NCBI GenBank assembly: GCA_028705705.1
Contig: JAQWCZ010000029.1
Coordinates: 1-13,299, forward strand
DNA length: 13,299 nucleotides
Direction: 5' to 3'
Source: Paludibacter sp.
Lineage (GTDB): Bacteria > Bacteroidota > Bacteroidia > Bacteroidales > Paludibacteraceae
Shown here: positions 8,033-13,299 of the stretch, piece by piece
Numbering within the stretch: position 1 is the first letter of the stretch
How the letters are laid out: each line of letters starts with the position of its first letter
Program-made: the position numbers and the translations under genes
The notes under the pieces: generated by a model
The model's database searches: none
Seen by the model: the letters and a program-made list of their open reading frames with translations, nothing else
Told to the model about the DNA's origin: nothing

Positions 8033-9988
8033 TTAAAGTACTTTTACTGATATTGGTATTGAAAATCCATTCTCAAGACGGATAATTATCATTCCTATTT
8101 GACGAGAATCTGCTTCTGTGGCTTTCAGTTTCAAAGTAAAAACTGAATTTGATTTAATTTCAGTAGTACTCAATTCTGTGTGAAGCCAATGCATATCATT
8201 ACTTTTTTTTACAATAATCCTGTTGCCACTTCCAATTTCACCAACTTTAAAAGTAACAACTTCTTCATTGTGCAATTTTAGGTTAACTGAATATTTATTG
8301 GCACTAATATTCAATGGCCGGACAGGAATTAGTGAAGACTCAGCCCCATACTCGAAAGCGCCAATATCCGGGGCATTTCCGTTGTAACTTGTTGTGAAAT
8401 TAGGAATCACAATACCTTTGTCCATACCTGGATCAGAAGCTTTTATTGTAAAATCTGCATGGTCAAAATCTGCGAATTCGGGTGATGCAAAAATTCCATG
8501 CTTTTCAGCACCATCTTTTGCTAATATCACACCTTTCCCACCTGTCAGAGCCAAGTTACCAATCATGTCATAATCGAAATCATTGTGTTCTGATTTTTGC
8601 TTGTCAGATATGGATTTCCCTTTTTCATGTATGTTTGTCGAAGGGTCTGTTTCCGACAAAAAGATATTATTTCTTGTCGTTGCGGTAAACATGTCCCGAT
8701 TTATATTCCCTTTTCCAAAACCTGAACCATTCATCCCGTTGAATCTGGAGATCAATGTGTTATTAAACAAGAACTGTCTGCCTTGTGAATACTCCATACC
8801 TCCACCGTTTTTTATGGAAACGCCAACATTATCTTCTGAATCACCAAGATTAAAAACCACATTGTTGAAAATATAGGAAGGTCCACGTCGGTTTGGAGCC
8901 AAACTGATTCCACAGTAAACCTGTTCAATTCTGTTGTTATACATTCGGATATTACATTGTGCACCATCAAGTTCAATGCCATCATCTTGACCAAATGCCA
9001 AAACATTTCCGTAAATATCAGCATCACGATTAAATCCACCGTGCAGTTCACCATTTTGAGCTGTTTCTATTGGATCATTAAAACGGTGGGGCTGACTCCC
9101 AATTATATCATTGTATCTGATTACAATACCACCCTGTGCATCACGGATATAAATTCCATTCATACCTTTCGGATGAAGCCAATCGTAACTTTTACCTTTG
9201 AAATCACCAACCAATATTTTACCTGTCCAAGGATTGGTTAATCCTTTCGGATCGTGAATATAACAACGCTCCACAAGTATATTTAAAGCTTGCTCAATTC
9301 GGATACCTGCATCCCAGTTTATCGGTTTTTGGGTAGAGCTATCAATCATATCACCTTCTTCTGTTGAAACGTTTGTTGTGCGTCCCCAACCCGATATATC
9401 ACAGTTAACAATTCGAATGTTTGTATTTGTTTTATCTATCAATATCCCGTTTTTTGAACCGCATTTAATTGTAACACCCTCTAAAATTACATAATTGCAA
9501 TTCGAAAAATGAATAGCTGCATTTTCTTTTGAATTTGATAGATCGATATCATCTACACCCGTAATTTTTATCCAATTATTTTCGCTCCCTTTTAAACCAT
9601 TGATAATAAAGGTATTTTTAGTTTTAAATTTTTTTAAAGGAATAGTGTGACGTACTTTTACATTCGATTTCCATGTTTTAAATACCGTACTTTGTATCGT
9701 TTTATTCATACTATTGTTGTCGTAAATTTCAGCTTTCACTTCATATTCGGTATCTTCTTCCAATTTAACAATAGAACCTCTGAATTCTTTAGTTACGTTA
9801 TCATATATTGGAGGATAAGCTTCTATCCATATTGTTTCGCAAGCTTTTTTATAAAATAACTGTATCTTTGCGTTTTCTTTGTATGATATGTAAATACCGC
9901 ACGATTCAAAAGTAGGATATACATTAATTGCTGCAAAAAAATTAGGGCTTAGAAATATAAAAAATAATATAATCTTGAATTTTTTCAT
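8033..9988 (-). CDS. Three-domain right-handed parallel beta-helix protein, probable new-type lyase or hydrolase
   Basis: Secreted protein of 651 residues with a type I signal peptide (cleavage near FFAA-IN, about residue 20). Residues about 22-105 look like a fibronectin-III-type beta-sandwich (EFRGSIVKLEEDTEYEV). Residues about 110-480 form a parallel beta-helix, seen from repeated short strands with Asn turns (GILIDKTNTNIRIVNCDI, GIYIRDAQGGIVIRYNDI, IRMYNNRIEQ). An acidic cluster at 335-341 (DDGIELD) followed by SLAPNRRGPSY at 362-372 is the most active-site-like part. A GNAPDIGAFEYG motif at 537-548 closes the helix, as in many secreted beta-helix proteins, and a last beta-sandwich (about 555-651) resembles a BACON-like or other binding domain. 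Similar folds occur in PL6, GH141, GH110 and GH28 enzymes, but I cannot place it in any of these. It begins 5 bp after the DUF1961 lipoprotein gene. Role inferred: cleavage of the backbone or a side chain of the sulfated target. Confidence 0.85.
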   Translation of the reverse strand: MKKFKIILFFIFLSPNFFAAINVYPTFESCGIYISYKENAKIQLFYKKACETIWIEAYPPIYDNVTKEFRGSIVKLEEDTEYEVKAEIYDNNSMNKTIQSTVFKTWKSNVKVRHTIPLKKFKTKNTFIINGLKGSENNWIKITGVDDIDLSNSKENAAIHFSNCNYVILEGVTIKCGSKNGILIDKTNTNIRIVNCDISGWGRTTNVSTEEGDMIDSSTQKPINWDAGIRIEQALNILVERCYIHDPKGLTNPWTGKILVGDFKGKSYDWLHPKGMNGIYIRDAQGGIVIRYNDIIGSQPHRFNDPIETAQNGELHGGFNRDADIYGNVLAFGQDDGIELDGAQCNIRMYNNRIEQVYCGISLAPNRRGPSYIFNNVVFNLGDSEDNVGVSIKNGGGMEYSQGRQFLFNNTLISRFNGMNGSGFGKGNINRDMFTATTRNNIFLSETDPSTNIHEKGKSISDKQKSEHNDFDYDMIGNLALTGGKGVILAKDGAEKHGIFASPEFADFDHADFTIKASDPGMDKGIVIPNFTTSYNGNAPDIGAFEYGAESSLIPVRPLNISANKYSVNLKLHNEEVVTFKVGEIGSGNRIIVKKSNDMHWLHTELSTTEIKSNSVFTLKLKATEADSRQIGMIIIRLENGFSIPISVKVL

Positions 9989-9993
9989 CTGAA

Positions 9994-10827
9994 TTAATTT
10001 AATTTATAGATTTTAAAACCGGAAATTAATGCCGCCCTAAAGTTCATAATTCTTAAGCCAATTCTACCAGAATTAATAACAGCTAAAGGAGATTTATTAA
10101 AATAATAATAACCGTTCTTTTCTGGTGATTCAACTTTCATGAATAGGTAATCACCTTTGCTGAGAACCGTAATGTGATGTTTTACACTTGTTTTAAACAT
10201 GCCAATGTTAAAATATTCAGGTGTAAGTTTTGTCCCTTCAAGACCCCTTCCATCAGGTATGTATCGACGACTGCGGATATAGTCAGTAATGCTATCACCA
10301 TTGGAATTAAAGGCAGAATAGCTAATATGATAAACATTCATGTTGTTATAGTATTCTTGCATTGCTGAAATGTTACGTAATTCATTCCATTTCGAAATAT
10401 CTTTGTTGTAAGGTAAAATGCCGCTCCCTTCAGCAAAAATATAAAGAATGTTTACAAATCTATTTACAGTGTCAAGCCTTGTGTAATTGAACTCAATGCG
10501 AATATCTCCATCGAATACCTGTTTTGTCCATAATGTTGCATGATATTCCGGAACCTGCTGACCAGGAATTGGTTTATTGTATCCTCCCGCATAAAATTCT
10601 AAGCCATTGGGTGTGTTTATAAGCTGCGCATTTTCACCATCCAGAAACCATTTCTCCTGCCAGTTTCCAGTAAATTCATCCTCAAAAACTATGGTACTTG
10701 ATTGTTTGATAGCAGTTGCATACTGCATGTTAACATTGAAGTCCTTAAAATAGTTTGTACAGGAAATTAAAAAGAGATTAATGAAAAAAAATGTCGTTAA
10801 CTTATACATATATCGAGTTCTAATCAT
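9994..10827 (-). CDS. DUF1961/YesU-like lipoprotein in the SusE position
   Basis: Lipoprotein of 277 residues with a concanavalin-like jelly-roll fold of the DUF1961 (YesU) family, whose activity is not established to my knowledge. A hydrophobic stretch ends in the lipobox LISC with Cys23 as the lipid-bearing residue. The residues after Cys (TNYFKDF) lack the strong acidic export signal of surface lipoproteins, so surface exposure is uncertain. Family-like segments are FEDEFTGNWQEKW (about 48-60), ATLWTKQVFDGDIRIEF (97-113), NVYHISYSAF (164-173), and the closing GRIGLRIMNFRAALISGFKIY (254-274). Met7 is a possible alternative start, but the ATG at 10827 has the A-rich upstream stretch usual in this phylum. 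It lies directly behind susD, where surface glycan-binding proteins normally are, and only 5 bp before the beta-helix gene. It may bind the glycan or be an enzyme partner of the beta-helix protein. Confidence 0.85.
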   Translation of the reverse strand: MIRTRYMYKLTTFFFINLFLISCTNYFKDFNVNMQYATAIKQSSTIVFEDEFTGNWQEKWFLDGENAQLINTPNGLEFYAGGYNKPIPGQQVPEYHATLWTKQVFDGDIRIEFNYTRLDTVNRFVNILYIFAEGSGILPYNKDISKWNELRNISAMQEYYNNMNVYHISYSAFNSNGDSITDYIRSRRYIPDGRGLEGTKLTPEYFNIGMFKTSVKHHITVLSKGDYLFMKVESPEKNGYYYFNKSPLAVINSGRIGLRIMNFRAALISGFKIYKLN

Positions 10828-10945
10828 CTTTGTTTTATATTACAAATTGGTTAAGTAGCATTTCGCAATGAATATCTTGCACAAATGCAAATTCTATTCA
10901 AATTAAATCATTTCTTTAGCCTACTTTACATTTAGATATTATTCT
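10828..10945. other. Gap between susD and the DUF1961 gene
   Basis: This 118 bp AT-rich gap contrasts with the tight spacing of its neighbours. It contains an imperfect inverted repeat at 10870-10899. I see several partial matches to the Bacteroidota -7 box but none with the right spacing to a -33 element, and no small reading frame worth calling. Confidence 0.5.
10870..10899 (-). other. Possible mRNA hairpin after susD
   Basis: On the minus strand GAATA pairs with TATTC at the base and TTGCA pairs with TGCAA around a TTTG loop, with a small internal bulge (4 and 2 bases). No T-run follows, so it is not a standard terminator. A structure here could stabilise the susC-susD message or tune expression of downstream enzymes, as gaps behind susCD often do. 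The stems are short and could arise by chance. Confidence 0.3.
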
Positions 10946-12796
10946 TCAATATCCCGGTAATTGTGTAATTGCAGGAGAATTATCTTTTATTTTTGTAGGA
11001 ATTGGGAACAGCTCGGATTGATTTTCCCTAAATCCGGTGGCATAAACGCTCATATTCGACATGAAATTTGCATTTAGCCACGGGGAACTACCCCAGTCGG
11101 CATCGGGACGTGTTCCTGACAAATCTACCTGAACAAACTCTTTGCTGTCATCGTACTTATAGAACACATTTCTTGGAATTATAACACCTTGTAAATGAGG
11201 AATACTCCCTTCGTAGGCTTTGTTTCCGCTCGTTGAAAAGCAGTTTTGAATTGCATTGGTTTCAGTTCTCGTGTATTCAATTGCAGACGCAAGTTTATTC
11301 CAACGAATCAGATCAGTTTTACGAAAACCTTCGAAAGCTAATTCAAAACCACGTTCTTTAATTATTACGTTCAAGAAGCCTTCAAAATCTGTTGGATAAG
11401 TTTCAGAGTCGATCTGGCTTGTTTTTGTCGGCATAGCACGTTTTCTAACCATCTTCAATGCCTGAATTGCATCTGGTGTAGATCCATTTGCAATTCGACT
11501 ATCCGATTCGGCAAACATGAGTAATACATCTGAATATCTCAACATAGGGTAATTAAAATTGGTCAAATCTGCTGTTGGAAGATCCGACCATGTTTTTCTC
11601 CATTTTGCGGGGTAAAGATTGAATAATTTACACGGTGTCCCCTTTGTCAATGTCTGATCGGAAGCCGTAGTAAATTCAATATTAGAAATAGAGACATCCC
11701 TCCTTGTATCTCCGCTTTCGAATAAATAATAGAAATGAGGCATAACACATATACCACCCGAACATTTGCCCCATTTTGAGTTTAAATTAGAACGAATTCC
11801 TATGTAAGTACCATAGTATCCTGACTCGTTCTGCACCAGTAATTTACTAAAAAATCCCAGTTCAAAAATGTTTTCCTTGTATTCACTATCTATCATATCT
11901 CTACTCACATTTTTCCATAAGTTTTCATAGCTAGGATTCAAACGGTGAATTCCTTTGGTAATAATATCTGCACATTGATCACGAGCAATTACATATAATT
12001 CGTTTATTCTTTCCTCATCGTCTCTAGTGGCCACTTTTAGTGTGTTTATATTGCCAGTTTCTAAATCCCAACGTAGCGAATATCCTGCTGCATACAAACA
12101 AATACGAGCAAGTATTCCTTTTACGGCACCTCGTGTAATTCGTTCTTCATTTGCTACTTCGTCGGCCCAGGGTACAAGTTCGATTGCATTCGTTAAATCA
12201 TTTATAATATAATCGTAAATACTATCACGCGAGGTACGTGGCAAATCGAAATTTTCACCATGTTTGGATGGAGTCGTTTTGAAAGGAACATCCCCCCAAA
12301 AACGGATTAAATCGAAATAAAAAATGGCACGTAAAGTTAGTCCCTCACCATAAATTCTTTTCAATATTTTCTTTTCTGCTTCAGTACCATTTTCATATAA
12401 ATTCATTTTAGGGACTCTGTCAATCAACACATTCGCGCGATTAATCCCCTCGTAACAGGCATTCCATGCCACATCAAGCTGTTTGGTAGCTGCATTAAAT
12501 GCATAACGGGCAATACTTCGCCTTTCACCATCTGGCTTTCCGGTTGACTCACCACCATAGATCTGTGCTATATCACTATCAACATCATAATATTGAGTTA
12601 TGTTCCTGCCGTACAATTCAGTGGAAGTCAATGAATTATAAACTCCATACAGCGCCATTTCGGCATGTTCGGTTGTGAGAAAGAAATTCTCATCCATATA
12701 TTGCGATTCAGGTTCTATGTCTAAAAAATCAGAACATGAAACCATAAGCGGAAGAATGCAAAATAATATTGCAAATGTTTTATGAAAGTTGTTCAT
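10946..12796 (-). CDS. SusD/RagB-family glycan-binding lipoprotein
   Basis: Outer-membrane lipoprotein that forms the lid over the SusC porin and captures glycans at the cell surface. The signal peptide ends in the lipobox MVSC with Cys21 lipidated; the following SDFLDIEPE is typical of the family. The N-terminal SusD-like region carries AEMALYGVYNSL (45-56) and GEGLTLRAIFYFDLIRFWGDVP (150-171); the C-terminal RagB part carries YPMLRYSDVLLMFAE, then KERGFELAFEGFRKTDLIRW, and ends with PIPTKIKDNSPAITQLPGY, a near-standard SusD ending. The length of 616 residues is at the long end of normal. The gene starts 21 bp after the susC stop, so the two are expressed together. The family is certain; the ligand cannot be read from sequence, since glycan-binding residues vary between SusD proteins. 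Confidence 0.97.
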   Translation of the reverse strand: MNNFHKTFAILFCILPLMVSCSDFLDIEPESQYMDENFFLTTEHAEMALYGVYNSLTSTELYGRNITQYYDVDSDIAQIYGGESTGKPDGERRSIARYAFNAATKQLDVAWNACYEGINRANVLIDRVPKMNLYENGTEAEKKILKRIYGEGLTLRAIFYFDLIRFWGDVPFKTTPSKHGENFDLPRTSRDSIYDYIINDLTNAIELVPWADEVANEERITRGAVKGILARICLYAAGYSLRWDLETGNINTLKVATRDDEERINELYVIARDQCADIITKGIHRLNPSYENLWKNVSRDMIDSEYKENIFELGFFSKLLVQNESGYYGTYIGIRSNLNSKWGKCSGGICVMPHFYYLFESGDTRRDVSISNIEFTTASDQTLTKGTPCKLFNLYPAKWRKTWSDLPTADLTNFNYPMLRYSDVLLMFAESDSRIANGSTPDAIQALKMVRKRAMPTKTSQIDSETYPTDFEGFLNVIIKERGFELAFEGFRKTDLIRWNKLASAIEYTRTETNAIQNCFSTSGNKAYEGSIPHLQGVIIPRNVFYKYDDSKEFVQVDLSGTRPDADWGSSPWLNANFMSNMSVYATGFRENQSELFPIPTKIKDNSPAITQLPGY

Positions 12797-12817
12797 ATAA
12801 TTAATTGTTTAAGATAT

Positions 12818-13299
12818 TCAATATGTAATATTTACACCAAAAATAAATTGACGACTACGAGGATAAGCATTATAATCTAGACCTGGAGTTACAACGGTTG
12901 TTAGTCGCGAATCAACTTCAGGATCATAACCTGTGTAGTTTGTAAAAGTATATAAGTTATATCCAGTTGCATAAACTCTCAGTTTGCGAAGTCGCATTTT
13001 CTTTAAAATGTTTTTCGATAAATTATACCCAAAGGAAATTGTATTAATTCTAATAAATGAACCGTCTTCAATCGCCCAATCTGTAAGAGTTTCGGCTTTC
13101 TGACTGATGGCAGGAAGAGTTGCGTTCGCATTTAATTCATTCAATCTATCACGATCAAGCACCCTGGCACCCGTTTCCGGTTCAATCATTGTATAACGAA
13201 TTCCTTTCTCTGATAGAACATTCTTATTTGAGTACATCTGTGTACTTCCGCGTAGTTTTGTTGCGTTGTAAACATCGTTTCCATATGTCCAATTAATAA
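12818..13299 (-). CDS. SusC/RagA-family TonB-dependent transporter, C-terminal end only
   Basis: Last 160 codons of the outer-membrane porin that imports oligosaccharides using TonB energy. The frame is open from the stop at 12818 through the right edge: translation upstream of Met at 13237 continues with INWTYGNDVYNATKLRGSTQ, so that Met is internal. Typical terminal barrel segments are present: DWAIEDGSFIRINTISFGYNL, LRVYATGYNLYTFTNYTGYDPEV, and the final strand FIFGVNITY with the closing aromatic residue used by the BAM complex. A full SusC is about 1,000 residues, so most of the gene, including plug and TonB box, lies outside. Its regulator and the operon promoter are therefore also out of view. 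Confidence 0.95.
   Translation of the reverse strand, partial: INWTYGNDVYNATKLRGSTQMYSNKNVLSEKGIRYTMIEPETGARVLDRDRLNELNANATLPAISQKAETLTDWAIEDGSFIRINTISFGYNLSKNILKKMRLRKLRVYATGYNLYTFTNYTGYDPEVDSRLTTVVTPGLDYNAYPRSRQFIFGVNITY

Noticed and set aside
8812..9054. An 80-codon minus-strand frame
   Set aside because: It lies wholly inside the beta-helix gene in another frame, has no family features and no start context of its own.
8033..9988. Naming the beta-helix protein a chondroitinase-B-like PL6 lyase
   Set aside because: The fold type fits, but I could not identify the PL6 Lys/Arg catalytic arrangement, so the family name would be a guess.
12818..13237. A stand-alone 139-residue protein starting at the Met codon at 13237
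   Set aside because: The same frame continues upstream to the window edge with SusC-like sequence, so the Met is internal to a truncated susC.
1..13299. CRISPR arrays, tRNA or rRNA genes, insertion sequences, phage or defence genes
   Set aside because: I saw no regular repeats, RNA-like structures, transposase motifs or terminal inverted repeats; nearly all of the window is accounted for by nine genes.

Overview
The window is the tail of a SusC/SusD-type polysaccharide utilization locus (PUL) from a member of the Bacteroidota, next to a cell-wall synthesis gene. The evidence is the SusC-SusD pair, the Bacteroidota-style carbohydrate enzymes, A-rich start regions without clear Shine-Dalgarno sites, and a TAnnTTTG-type -7 promoter box. 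A marine or gut Bacteroidales/Marinilabiliales-like organism would fit, but this is inference and the sequence does not settle the genus.

Every gene lies on the minus strand, so transcription runs from right to left. In that order: a SusC-like TonB-dependent porin (3' end only, cut by the right edge), a SusD-like lipoprotein, a DUF1961/YesU-like lipoprotein, a large three-part parallel beta-helix protein, a retaining-type GH97 glycosidase, two S1 sulfatases of the serine type, and a GH28-like beta-helix hydrolase. The gaps are 21, 118, 5, 16, 29, 125 and 35 bp, consistent with one operon, with the 118 and 125 bp gaps as possible internal processing or promoter points. A bifunctional class A penicillin-binding protein (5' part only, cut by the left edge) follows after 116 bp, probably on its own promoter. 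It is not part of the PUL.

Working model (inference): SusC/SusD import sulfated oligosaccharides. The lipoprotein behind SusD binds or processes them. In the periplasm the two sulfatases remove sulfate esters, GH97 removes alpha-linked (probably alpha-galactosyl) units, and the GH28-like and beta-helix proteins cut the remaining backbone or side chains. All five enzyme-type proteins have type I signal peptides and none is a lipoprotein, so any surface endo-enzyme must lie outside the window. Both sulfatases depend on a radical-SAM maturase (anSME) that is not in the window. The exact glycan is unknown; a sulfated, alpha-galactose-containing algal or host polysaccharide is the simplest guess.

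The least explained parts are the beta-helix protein at 8033-9988, the DUF1961 lipoprotein at 9994-10827, and the GH28-like enzyme whose usual Arg-Ile-Lys substrate motif reads Phe-Ile-Lys. I saw no RNA genes, CRISPR arrays, insertion sequences or transcriptional regulators, and no stretch over 300 bp without a gene.
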